A stretch of 64,000 bases of DNA from Sphingobacterium sp. xlx-96. GTDB taxonomy: Bacteria; Bacteroidota; Bacteroidia; Sphingobacteriales; Sphingobacteriaceae. Both the position numbers and the translations under genes were made by a program. Positions 28,230-36,883 of this stretch are shown piece by piece (position 1 is the stretch's first letter; each line of letters starts with the position of its first letter). Where the stretch lies: assembly GCF_011007365.1 (NCBI RefSeq), contig NZ_WFKM01000005.1:62001-126000 (forward strand), in the 5' to 3' direction. The notes under the pieces are model-generated. The model ran no database searches. It was not told the DNA's origin and worked only from the letters and a program-made list of their open reading frames with translations.

Positions 28230-29723
28230 ATGAAAATAAAACAGACTATATATAAAGTATTAGGATTAGGAATACTTACTGTTGCTATTCTGAGTAGTTG
28301 TGGAACAGATTGGCTGGATATCAAGCCTAAAGGCCGATTTACAGAAGAAGATCTACCTGTTGGATCGTTGGAAGGACAGGTATTTGCGGCTTATGCCGGG
28401 CTGCGTAGTGAGGCTACGAGTGGACTACCTTATGTAGCCGTACACAATATACGGGCCGACGATGCGCATTTAGGTAGTAATGATGGTGACTACGCTGCTG
28501 CAGGACCTATATATGATGATTTTAAATACCCCCTCTCCCATTGGCTCACTAACAGTTACTGGACAGGACACTATGAACTGATCAATCAGTCCAACAATGT
28601 AATCGCTATCGCTGATTCTTTGGATAATCCTAAAGCAGAGACTATGGCAAATATTGGTGAAGTGAAATTTTTAAGAGCCTGGGCCTATTTCAATCTGGTA
28701 CGTACCTTTGGTGAGGTACCTTTAATTGATTTCCGGATTACCGACCAGGCTTCTGCCAATAAACCAAAGTCACCCATTTCTGCTATTTATCAATTGATCG
28801 ACCAAGATCTTAAGTATGCAACGACGGCGCTACCGGAGACCTGGCCCAAACATCCCGGTAGAATCACAAGAGGTGCTGCGCTGGCTTTACAGACCAAAAC
28901 ATTCATGGCTCGTCAACGCTATGCCGAAGCACTCGCCGCTGCGACACAGGTAATAAACTCTGGTATCTACGACCTTAGTGTACCCTACAATATGATTTTC
29001 AGAGAAGAGAGTGAGAATAGCAAGGAGTCCATTTTTGAGATTCAGGCGTTAGCCGATGGGGTTCAGAACTTTGGCGTCACCTATGCCAGCAGACAAGGGA
29101 TACGCGGTTCAGGACAATTTAATCTAGGATGGGGCTGGAATATCCCACATCAAATCTTAGTTGACGCTTTTGAGCCTGGGGATCCTAGAAAAGAAACAAC
29201 CGTACTGTTTAGCGGACAGACCAATACCCCATACGGTGAGACCTTACCAAGTAATCTACCTCGAGCGTACTGGAACAAAAAGGTCTATACCAACCCTGCC
29301 TTGCGTGCGCAATATGGTAGTCAGGCCGGAAATTGGTTCAACGTCCGTATCATCCGCTACGCCGATGTCGTACTACTTGCTGCTGAAGCCGCAAATGAGC
29401 TTGGCGGTGACAACAATACCGACATTGCATTAGCGCACCTCGAACGGGTAAGAGCACGTGCAAGAGGTAACAGCAATACTATATTACCTCCTGTCACGAC
29501 GCGCAATCAAGAGGAGCTCCGACAAGCTATACGTCACGAAAGGCAAGTCGAAATGGGTATGGAGAATGAAAGATTTTATGATCTAGTGCGGTGGGGAATA
29601 GACGTAGAGACCTTACATGCTGCAGGTCATGTAAGCTATCAAATAAAAAACCGCTTCTTTCCTATCCCACAACCTGAGATCGATAAATCGGGCGGTGTTT
29701 TAATCCAGAATCCTAATTATTAA
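28230..29723 (+). CDS. SusD/RagB-family surface glycan-binding lipoprotein
   Basis: 497 residues with lipobox LTVAILSSCGTDW. The family's TPR helices (EVKFLRAWAYFNLVRTFGEVPL, ITRGAALALQTKTFMARQRY) and C-terminal end (RFFPIPQPEIDKSGG, then LIQNPNY) are complete. SusD proteins sit on the outer face of the outer membrane as a lid on the SusC barrel. It starts 19 nt after the interrupted SusC gene. Context with GH144 and GH3 suggests binding of beta-1,2-glucooligosaccharides. Confidence 0.94.
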   Translation: MKIKQTIYKVLGLGILTVAILSSCGTDWLDIKPKGRFTEEDLPVGSLEGQVFAAYAGLRSEATSGLPYVAVHNIRADDAHLGSNDGDYAAAGPIYDDFKYPLSHWLTNSYWTGHYELINQSNNVIAIADSLDNPKAETMANIGEVKFLRAWAYFNLVRTFGEVPLIDFRITDQASANKPKSPISAIYQLIDQDLKYATTALPETWPKHPGRITRGAALALQTKTFMARQRYAEALAAATQVINSGIYDLSVPYNMIFREESENSKESIFEIQALADGVQNFGVTYASRQGIRGSGQFNLGWGWNIPHQILVDAFEPGDPRKETTVLFSGQTNTPYGETLPSNLPRAYWNKKVYTNPALRAQYGSQAGNWFNVRIIRYADVVLLAAEAANELGGDNNTDIALAHLERVRARARGNSNTILPPVTTRNQEELRQAIRHERQVEMGMENERFYDLVRWGIDVETLHAAGHVSYQIKNRFFPIPQPEIDKSGGVLIQNPNY

Positions 29724-29733
29724 CTCACCATTA

Positions 29734-29779
29734 TGAAATACTCATGTTTAGCAAAGCACAAGGACTCATGAGTATTCCA
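29734..29779. repeat. Dispersed stem-loop element, copy 2
   Basis: TGAAATACTCATG (29734-29746) pairs with CATGAGTATTCCA (29767-29779), 12 of 13 positions matched, loop 20 nt. It starts 10 nt after the susD stop and ends 30 nt before the DUF4886 gene. Here it could act as an RNA-processing or attenuating hairpin that lowers downstream expression. The left arm is nearly identical to copy 1 at 21546. Confidence 0.6.
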
Positions 29780-29809
29780 TATAACTGATGAGAAACAAAC
29801 TAGACACAT

Positions 29810-31306
29810 ATGAAAACAGCTATAAAAAACAAAAATATACTTATCAAAATGTTGTTGAGCATTTTGATTGTAGGCATCAGCTTTGCTTCTTGTCAAAAAA
29901 TGGAGCGTCCGGAGATGAGCTATGTACAGGATCCTCCAGATGATGGTACCATCCGGATCCTGACAATCGGAAATTCATTTTCCGAAGATGCCGTAGAAAA
30001 CTACCTATATGATCTTGCGAAAGCAGAGGGCAAACAAGTGATCATCGGAAACCTTTACATCGGCGATGCTTCGCTCGCTCAACATGCCGAAAACATATCT
30101 AAAAATGCCGCGGTATACAGCTATCGGAAAACGGACAAAGACGGCAAAAAGACCACCACCGCCAACCAAACGATCGCCAATACCTTAGCCGACGAGAAGT
30201 GGACCCACATTAGTTTTCAACAGGTAAGCTCTAACTCAGGCATGTATGACACCTGGGCTGCATCATTAAAAAAAGTATATGACTACGTAACCCCCAGAGC
30301 CAAGCATCCTGACGTAAAATTCATCCTCCATCAAACATGGGCCTATGCTCAAAATTCAACGCATAGTGGCTTTGCCAATTACAATAAAAATCAGCTGACC
30401 ATGTACCATGCCATCGTAGATGCCGTCAACAAAGCCAAATCCCTGGTGCCTATCGATATGATCATTCCATCGGGAACAGCCATACAGAACGGAAGGACAT
30501 CGGTAGTTGAAGACAATTTTACAAGAGATGGTTACCACTTAGCTATTCCTATAGGCCGATATACCGCCGCGTGTACATGGTTTGAGGCCATCTTTGGAAA
30601 ATCTGCCGTAGGCAATACCTATAAACCTGAAGGATTATCCGCATTTGAAGTCAGCATAGCCCAAAATGCGGCGCATTTGGCCATAACCAATCCGGACAAC
30701 ATCACGGAAATGACCGAGTTTCAAGGAGGTACCGGTGGACCATTATCTAGTGCCGTATTACTGGACTTTGGAAATACCGCAGCATCAAATCACTGGAATC
30801 AGATCAACAACTTCCTAACGGGTACTTCGATCAATTTAAAAGACAGTATGGGGTCCTATGTAGGTATAAAGTTGACCATCACAGAACGTTTCAACGGTGT
30901 TAATGGCGATGGCCCATCAACGACCAACACCACCTTAAATATGCCAACGGCTGTTTCTAAAACTTCCTACTTTGGCAACTCCAAAGCGGCCTTCAACAAT
31001 ATGACAGTTGTGCAAAGTGCGTTAGAAATAAAAGGACTGGATCAAAACCTAACGTACAACCTTAGATTCTTCGGTGCACGCGGAGGAGTGAGCGACAACC
31101 GTGAGACAAAATATATCTGTAAGGGAGCAAACGAGGTCATCGTACGATTAAATACATCCAGCAATACCGATAAAACGGTTTCGGCAAATCAAATCAAGCC
31201 GGATTCCGAAGGAAAGATAAAAGTCACGATCACCTCAGGTGAAAATAACACCAATGGTTCAGGATTTTATTATATCACAGCAGCCCGACTAAGCTCAAAC
31301 AACTAA
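29810..31306 (+). CDS. DUF4886 SGNH-like hydrolase lipoprotein with an extra C-terminal domain
   Basis: 498 residues, lipobox GISFASCQK. Residues 48-285 are a DUF4886 domain. ILTIGNSFSED gives a GNS block (Ser56 the likely nucleophile) and RDGYHL gives Asp240 and His243 in the DxxH spacing of SGNH esterases. Residues about 300-498 form a second beta-rich domain that I do not recognise; it may bind carbohydrate. Such enzymes typically remove ester groups. Placed between SusD and GH144, it may strip acyl substituents from beta-1,2-glucan before cleavage; this is inference. Confidence 0.8.
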   Translation: MKTAIKNKNILIKMLLSILIVGISFASCQKMERPEMSYVQDPPDDGTIRILTIGNSFSEDAVENYLYDLAKAEGKQVIIGNLYIGDASLAQHAENISKNAAVYSYRKTDKDGKKTTTANQTIANTLADEKWTHISFQQVSSNSGMYDTWAASLKKVYDYVTPRAKHPDVKFILHQTWAYAQNSTHSGFANYNKNQLTMYHAIVDAVNKAKSLVPIDMIIPSGTAIQNGRTSVVEDNFTRDGYHLAIPIGRYTAACTWFEAIFGKSAVGNTYKPEGLSAFEVSIAQNAAHLAITNPDNITEMTEFQGGTGGPLSSAVLLDFGNTAASNHWNQINNFLTGTSINLKDSMGSYVGIKLTITERFNGVNGDGPSTTNTTLNMPTAVSKTSYFGNSKAAFNNMTVVQSALEIKGLDQNLTYNLRFFGARGGVSDNRETKYICKGANEVIVRLNTSSNTDKTVSANQIKPDSEGKIKVTITSGENNTNGSGFYYITAARLSSNN

Positions 31307-31333
31307 CTATTAAAACTAAGCTTTCTTCTAACT

Positions 31334-32680
31334 ATGCGCATCAATTTATTTATACTAATTGCCGTAACTTTTTTCTCTAGCTGTGCAGAGAACAAAACCC
31401 ATAATGGGAACAATTCTCACATGGAATCGTCGACAGATTCGCTACTAACGGAAATCCAAAAAAAGACTTTTAATTACTTTTATGAAGGCGCAGAGCCCCT
31501 TTCAGGCCTAGCACGTGAACGCATACATATCGACGGGGATTATCCGCTAGATGACCAAGATGTTGTCACTATCGGAGGAAGCGGTTTTGGATTAATGGCC
31601 ACAGTTGTAGCTATAGAGCGAGGCTTTATCACAAAAGAGCAAGGTAAAGCGCAATTGAGCAAAGCGATCGACTTTCTAGGGGCAGTACCTCGATTTCACG
31701 GTGCATGGGCACACTGGTACAATGGAGACCAGGCAACAGTTAAAGCCTTTTCGGATAAGGATAATGGGGGAGACATTGTAGAAACGGCATTTCTCGCGCA
31801 AGGATTAATCACAGTTAGGGAATATTTTAAGGATGGCGACCCCAAACAAAAATCTATCGCTGCCAAAGCGGATAGCTTATGGCGAGGTATAGAATGGGAT
31901 TTTTACACCAATAACAAGAACGTTCTATACTGGCACTGGAGTCCAGATCATGCTTTTGGAATGAACCATGCTATCCAAGGGTTTGACGAATGCCTTATTG
32001 CATATCTACTCGCAGCCTCCTCCCCCCTACACAGTATCGATCCGAAAGTATATCATGAAGGTTGGGCAAGATCAGGCGTTATTAAGCAATCCATATCCAA
32101 ATACGATATTCCGACCGTGCTAAAACATAATGCAAAAGTAGGTCAAGTAGGGCCATTATTTTGGTCGCACTACAGCTTTCTTGGACTTAACCCAAAAGAT
32201 CTGACAGATCGCTATGCGAACTATTGGGATCTGGTGGTCAATCACACCAAAATCAATATCGCCTATGCGGATCTGAATCCCGCCCACTACAAAGGCTATG
32301 GTGCAGACAAAGGCTGGGGCTGGACGGCGAGCTACTCCCTCAAAGGATATGATGCCCACCATCCGGACAACGACAGTGGCGTAATCTCTCCTACTGCAGC
32401 GCTATCGTCGATGCCTTATACACCGACAGAGAGTATCGCCTTCGCCAACTACCTCATGCGTCATCTAAAAGACAAGGTATGGGGAGATTATGGCTTCTAT
32501 GATGCTTACAGTGAGACGGTGGATTGGTTCCCCAAAAGGTACTTGGCTATTGATCAAGGCCCTATCGTGGTGATGATCGAAAACTATCGATCGGGTTTGA
32601 TCTGGGATCTTTTTATGCAGGCCCCAGAAATCCAAAATGGATTAAAAAAACTAGAATTTAAAAGCCCTTATCTGAAATAA
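31334..32680 (+). CDS. GH144-type endo-beta-1,2-glucanase, lipoprotein
   Basis: 448 residues with lipobox VTFFSSCAEN. The sequence follows the glycoamylase-like (alpha/alpha)6 fold used by GH144: KKTFNYFYEGAEPLSGLARE at the start, TIGGSGFGLMATVVAIERG, then WHWSPDHAFGMNHAIQGFDE with Glu219 in the region implicated in catalysis, and GADKGWGWTASY. By family knowledge it cuts linear or cyclic beta-1,2-glucan into sophoro-oligosaccharides. The downstream GH3 gene overlaps its stop by 1 nt (TAATG), so translation is coupled. The GH144-GH3 pairing is the main reason for calling this locus beta-1,2-glucan specific. Confidence 0.85.
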   Translation: MRINLFILIAVTFFSSCAENKTHNGNNSHMESSTDSLLTEIQKKTFNYFYEGAEPLSGLARERIHIDGDYPLDDQDVVTIGGSGFGLMATVVAIERGFITKEQGKAQLSKAIDFLGAVPRFHGAWAHWYNGDQATVKAFSDKDNGGDIVETAFLAQGLITVREYFKDGDPKQKSIAAKADSLWRGIEWDFYTNNKNVLYWHWSPDHAFGMNHAIQGFDECLIAYLLAASSPLHSIDPKVYHEGWARSGVIKQSISKYDIPTVLKHNAKVGQVGPLFWSHYSFLGLNPKDLTDRYANYWDLVVNHTKINIAYADLNPAHYKGYGADKGWGWTASYSLKGYDAHHPDNDSGVISPTAALSSMPYTPTESIAFANYLMRHLKDKVWGDYGFYDAYSETVDWFPKRYLAIDQGPIVVMIENYRSGLIWDLFMQAPEIQNGLKKLEFKSPYLK

Positions 32681-34968
32681 TGAACAGGATATACCTACAT
32701 ATTACCTGGTTATTAACGGTTATCCTATCGATACCGACACTGCTATGTGCACAAGAACAGGAAATGAATCGTTTTATCGATGAGTTGATGAAAAAGATGA
32801 CCCTGGATGAAAAGATAGGACAGCTTAATCTTGTTACAGCCGGTGAAGCGATAACGGGATCGGCGGTATCGACAGATGTCGAGTCCAAGATCAAGAAGGG
32901 CCAGATCGGCGGAATATTCAGCATGAGCGGACCCGAAAAAATACGCAAGACACAAGAATTGGCAGTCAAACATTCACGACTAAAAATACCGATTATATTT
33001 GGCATGGATGTTATACACGGGTATCGCACAGCTTTTCCGATTCCACTTGCGCTAGCCGCGAGTTGGGATCTGCCTCTCATTGAAGAGACCGCGCGCATTG
33101 CGGCTACCGAGGCAACGGCAGACGGTATTTCCTGGGCCTTTTCGCCTATGGTAGATATATCTCGTGACCCCAGATGGGGACGTATCTCCGAAGGTTCAGG
33201 TGAAGATACTTATCTAGGCGCACAAATAGCAGTGGCTATGATCCAGGGCTTACAAGGCCATGATCTTAAAGCCCCCAATACGATGGCTGCTTGTGTCAAA
33301 CACTTTGCACTTTATGGTGCATCTGAGGCTGGTCGCGATTATGGCAGCACCGACATGAGCCTACACAGAATGTACAACGAGTACCTCCCACCCTACAAAG
33401 CAGCTGTGGATGCGGGTGTGGCAAGCATTATGACTTCGTTCAACGATATAAACGGTGTCCCTGCAACAGCTAATAAATGGTTATTAACCGATGTCTTGCG
33501 CGGGCAATGGGGATTCAAGGGTATGATCGTGTCTGACTATACTTCAGTCAATGAACTAATGGACCACGGATTGGGCGACCTACAGACAGTATCCGCACTG
33601 TCCTTGCAGGCAGGACTAGATATGGACATGGTGGGTGAAGGTTTTCTAACTACACTTAAGAAATCTTTGTTAGAAGGAAAAGTCACAGCACAACGGATTG
33701 ATGATGCCTGCCGGAATGTTTTGGTATTGAAATATAAGCTTGGACTATTTGAAGATCCATTTCGTTACTGCAACGAGACAAGAGCAAAAAAGGATATATT
33801 CACTGCAACGCATAGGGAGAAAGCGCGTGAAGCTGCAACAAAAACATTTGTCCTACTCAAAAATGAGAATAAGACACTCCCCTTACAGAAGCAAGGAACT
33901 GTAGCCGTAATCGGCCCATTGGCCAATACAGGGACTAATATGCCCGGTACCTGGAGTGTCAGTGCTGACCATGCCCGTACGGCTTCACTGGTAGAGGGTA
34001 TGAAAGAAGCCTTAGGAAATCAAGTCGAAATCCTGACACACCTCGGCAGCAATCTGCTGACGGATTCTTTATACCAAGAGCGAGCAACCATGTTTGGACG
34101 GACGATACCTCGCGACAAGAGGCCAGAGCAAGACATTATCAAAGAAGCATTGACCATAGCTAGACAGGCAGACGTTATCGTAGCGGCCCTGGGAGAATCT
34201 TCTGAAATGTCGGGAGAAAGCTCAAGCCGTACCGATCTAAATATTCCGCATACACAACAAAATCTGTTAAAGGCTTTGCTGACTACAGGAAAACCTGTGG
34301 TCCTGGTATTGTTTACGGGAAGACCATTGACATTAACATGGGAGCACCAGCATGTGCCAGCCATACTCAATGTATGGTTCGGAGGTACAGAAACAGGTAA
34401 AGCTGTCGCAGATGTCCTCTTCGGCGATGTCAACCCCTCTGGAAAAATCACAGCTACTTTTCCTAAAAATGTAGGACAGATTCCACTTTACTATGCCCAT
34501 AAAAACACAGGTAGACCGCTGGGAAATAGCCCATGGTTTCAAAAATTCAAATCCAATTACCTCGATGTAGACAATGCTCCTTTATACCCTTTTGGTTATG
34601 GACTTAGCTATACGGATTTTGAATATAGTGAGATCGTATTAGATCATCACACCCTCACTCCTGAAGTAAAAATAAAAGCATCCGTAAGCATAAAAAACAG
34701 CGGTGACTATGATGGCGAGGAAGTCGTACAGCTGTATATACAAGATCTGGTCGGTCGTGTAACCCGGCCTGTCAAGGAATTAAAAGGCTTTCAGAAAATA
34801 TTCTTAAAGAAAGGGGAAAGCCGGACGGTGGAATTCATACTTTCGGAAGAAGATCTAAAATTCTATAATGCAGATTTGGCTTACGTTGCTGAACCTGGAG
34901 ACTTTAAAGTATATATAGGCACCAATTCGCACGATACTAAAGAGGCTAATTTCACATTCATTCGCTAG
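32680..34968 (+). CDS. GH3 beta-glucosidase, likely acting on sophoro-oligosaccharides
   Basis: 762 residues with signal peptide (about 1-24, ending LLCAQ). Complete three-domain GH3: the barrel with MDVIHGYRTAFPIPLALAASW, KHFALYGASEAGRDY and GFKGMIVSDYTSV (Asp286 the nucleophile); the second domain with LGESSEMSGESSSRTDL, which should supply the acid/base Glu; and a C-terminal fibronectin-III-like domain. It removes glucose from the ends of oligosaccharides. Position directly behind GH144 suggests beta-1,2-linked substrates, as in the comparable Bacteroides locus. No lipobox, so probably periplasmic. Confidence 0.92.
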   Translation: MNRIYLHITWLLTVILSIPTLLCAQEQEMNRFIDELMKKMTLDEKIGQLNLVTAGEAITGSAVSTDVESKIKKGQIGGIFSMSGPEKIRKTQELAVKHSRLKIPIIFGMDVIHGYRTAFPIPLALAASWDLPLIEETARIAATEATADGISWAFSPMVDISRDPRWGRISEGSGEDTYLGAQIAVAMIQGLQGHDLKAPNTMAACVKHFALYGASEAGRDYGSTDMSLHRMYNEYLPPYKAAVDAGVASIMTSFNDINGVPATANKWLLTDVLRGQWGFKGMIVSDYTSVNELMDHGLGDLQTVSALSLQAGLDMDMVGEGFLTTLKKSLLEGKVTAQRIDDACRNVLVLKYKLGLFEDPFRYCNETRAKKDIFTATHREKAREAATKTFVLLKNENKTLPLQKQGTVAVIGPLANTGTNMPGTWSVSADHARTASLVEGMKEALGNQVEILTHLGSNLLTDSLYQERATMFGRTIPRDKRPEQDIIKEALTIARQADVIVAALGESSEMSGESSSRTDLNIPHTQQNLLKALLTTGKPVVLVLFTGRPLTLTWEHQHVPAILNVWFGGTETGKAVADVLFGDVNPSGKITATFPKNVGQIPLYYAHKNTGRPLGNSPWFQKFKSNYLDVDNAPLYPFGYGLSYTDFEYSEIVLDHHTLTPEVKIKASVSIKNSGDYDGEEVVQLYIQDLVGRVTRPVKELKGFQKIFLKKGESRTVEFILSEEDLKFYNADLAYVAEPGDFKVYIGTNSHDTKEANFTFIR

Positions 34969-35088
34969 ACAGGCCGTTCTCTTTATGATTTTTGAAAACC
35001 ACAGAATCCCTCCCGTGTTTATCAGCCCGCACAAGAGACTCTCCGGAACATAGGTCTACCAATAAACAAAAGAAGGAAGGAACAAGAT

Positions 35089-35096
35089 TAATTTTG
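35089..35096 (+). promoter_or_regulatory. Candidate -7 promoter box of the sigma/FecR locus
   Basis: TAATTTTG matches the Bacteroidota TAnnTTTG element and lies about 70 nt upstream of the sigma factor ATG. I see no TTTG at the expected -33 distance, so assignment is tentative. Confidence 0.4.
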
Positions 35097-35164
35097 CATT
35101 TTTCGACTACTTGCGTATCTTTCGGCGCAAAAAAAACCGAATTAAGATTAATCACAGTATAGCG

Positions 35165-35731
35165 ATGAAACTATTTTCTAATAATAGTATTATTGAAGAT
35201 GGAAATAGTCCAGCTTTTAAAACGCTTTTTGAACAGTACGCACCACGGATTTACAATTTTGGGTTTTCCTACCTGAAATCTGTAGAAGATACCGAGGAAC
35301 TTGTTCAAGACGTCTTTTTCAAATTGTGGCAGCATCAAAATCAACTCGACGAAGACAGAAACATAAAAGCATATATTTTCAAAATCGCAATTAATCTCAT
35401 CTATGATCAACTAAGAAAACGTAAATTGGATAAGCTTGCACTGGAATTGAACGCCATGACAGCTACAGAACTGGATTACGGCACCTGGAATACATTGCAG
35501 TATAATGAACTACAGCAGCAAATCGATACGTTAATCGCACAATTACCTGATCAGCGAAAAATTATATTCACTATGAGTCGAGTCGAAGGGTTAACGCATG
35601 AAGAGATTGCTCAAAAGTTAAGTCTATCCATCCGCACAGTGGAAAACCAAATTTATAGGGCACTGTCCTTTTTGAAACAGCATATCGACAGTAAATATAT
35701 GCTCTATCTCGTATTCTACTATTTTTATTAA
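35165..35731 (+). CDS. ECF sigma factor of a FecI-FecR-SusC system
   Basis: 188 residues from ATG 35165; the frame opens earlier at 35111 but that stretch is implausible. Sigma region 2 is legible as FEQYAPRIYNFGFSYLKS and EELVQDVFFKLWQ, and region 4 as SRVEGLTHEEIAQKLSLSIR followed by TVENQIYRAL. It should direct RNA polymerase to the SusCD genes downstream when released by FecR. FecR follows after 54 nt, then an STN-bearing SusC, giving a full cell-surface signalling chain. Confidence 0.93.
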   Translation: MKLFSNNSIIEDGNSPAFKTLFEQYAPRIYNFGFSYLKSVEDTEELVQDVFFKLWQHQNQLDEDRNIKAYIFKIAINLIYDQLRKRKLDKLALELNAMTATELDYGTWNTLQYNELQQQIDTLIAQLPDQRKIIFTMSRVEGLTHEEIAQKLSLSIRTVENQIYRALSFLKQHIDSKYMLYLVFYYFY

Positions 35732-35785
35732 AATATTTTCGCTCGGAGTGAGTACCTTATTGGATTTGTCCGTATATAGTTATAT

Positions 35786-36748
35786 ATGCACAACGAAGAA
35801 TTTCAAAAGAAGATAGATCGTTCCTTTTTTGAACCTCAATTGGAATCTGAGGCAAAAAAAGAATTATATGATTTGCTAGACTCTGGAGCTGAAAACTATG
35901 AATCAGACCATGATCTAAATCACGTCTATCGTCGCGTACAAGTAAGAATAGAGCAAGAGGTGCTTAAAAATAAACGCATCGCCCGTACGAAGCTCTTTAG
36001 AGCAATAACATCCCGTGCCGCGATCTTTGTCCTCGGATTACTAAGTAGTATGCTGATCTGGTACAATTACCCTAATTCTGCTGAGCAAGAAACTCCGATT
36101 ACGATTATAGCACCAACCAACGCTATCACACAGGCTATTCTACCAGATGGGAGCAAAATCATGCTAAATGCTAACTCAAAAATCAGTTATCATAAAGACA
36201 ACAGGGATCATCAGCGCATAGTATCCTTAGAAGGTGAAGCTTGGTTTGACGTCATTAAAGACGCCAAAACCCCATTTATCGTAAGCACAAATTCTTATAA
36301 AGTATTGGTCCACGGTACTGCGTTCAATGTCCGCTCATTTCCTGATAACAGCCCGGTAGTCACCACACTGGAACATGGATCCATAGAAATACTGCCGTTG
36401 GTTGAGAATAATAAAAGTCCTAAAGCAGTCATACTGAAACCTGGTCAACAATACTATTTTGACCCTAAAAACAATGAATCGCATCTATCAAAAGTCGACA
36501 GCAGATTTGCGTCACTTTGGAAAGAAAGCGAGATTAAATTCGAGAACAAAAACTTCAAGGATTTACTTAAAATTCTAGAAGGTAGATACCATGTACATTT
36601 TATCGTTAAAGACCCCGAATTATTTGACTACCATTATGATGGTACGATTCGCAACGAAACATTAGCTTCTGTACTAGACATTCTCAGACTGACACTTCCT
36701 TTTCAGTACCGCATGGGAGAAAATAATACAGTAGAAATCAAAAAATAA
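35786..36748 (+). CDS. FecR-family anti-sigma factor
   Basis: 320 residues. A cytoplasmic N-terminal ~70 residues precede one membrane helix (about 75-92, FVLGLLSSMLIWYNY). The periplasmic FecR domain follows (LPDGSKIMLNANSKISYHKD, LEGEAWFDVIKD, FIVSTNSYKVLVHGTAFNV). A DUF4974-type C-terminal domain ends the protein (FENKNFKDLLKILEGRYHVH). It holds the sigma factor inactive until the STN domain of the cognate SusC touches the periplasmic part. Confidence 0.94.
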   Translation: MHNEEFQKKIDRSFFEPQLESEAKKELYDLLDSGAENYESDHDLNHVYRRVQVRIEQEVLKNKRIARTKLFRAITSRAAIFVLGLLSSMLIWYNYPNSAEQETPITIIAPTNAITQAILPDGSKIMLNANSKISYHKDNRDHQRIVSLEGEAWFDVIKDAKTPFIVSTNSYKVLVHGTAFNVRSFPDNSPVVTTLEHGSIEILPLVENNKSPKAVILKPGQQYYFDPKNNESHLSKVDSRFASLWKESEIKFENKNFKDLLKILEGRYHVHFIVKDPELFDYHYDGTIRNETLASVLDILRLTLPFQYRMGENNTVEIKK

Positions 36749-36802
36749 AATAAAACAAACCTTAATACCTAGGCTTATGTAAAATGAAGAAGCATTAAAA
36801 AA

Positions 36803-36834
36803 TGCCGAAAGACCCTTCGAAAACTCCTTCGGCA
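36803..36834 (+). promoter_or_regulatory. Hairpin between fecR and susC
   Basis: TGCCGAA (36803-36809) pairs with TTCGGCA (36828-36834). It lies 54 nt after the FecR stop and 49 nt before the SusC start, with no U tract. It may set different levels of regulator and receptor, by processing or attenuation, or mark a separate SusC promoter nearby. Confidence 0.4.
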
Positions 36835-36883
36835 CCAAAGACCAATTAATAAAGGATTTAAAAACTAATCTTTACTTAAAACT

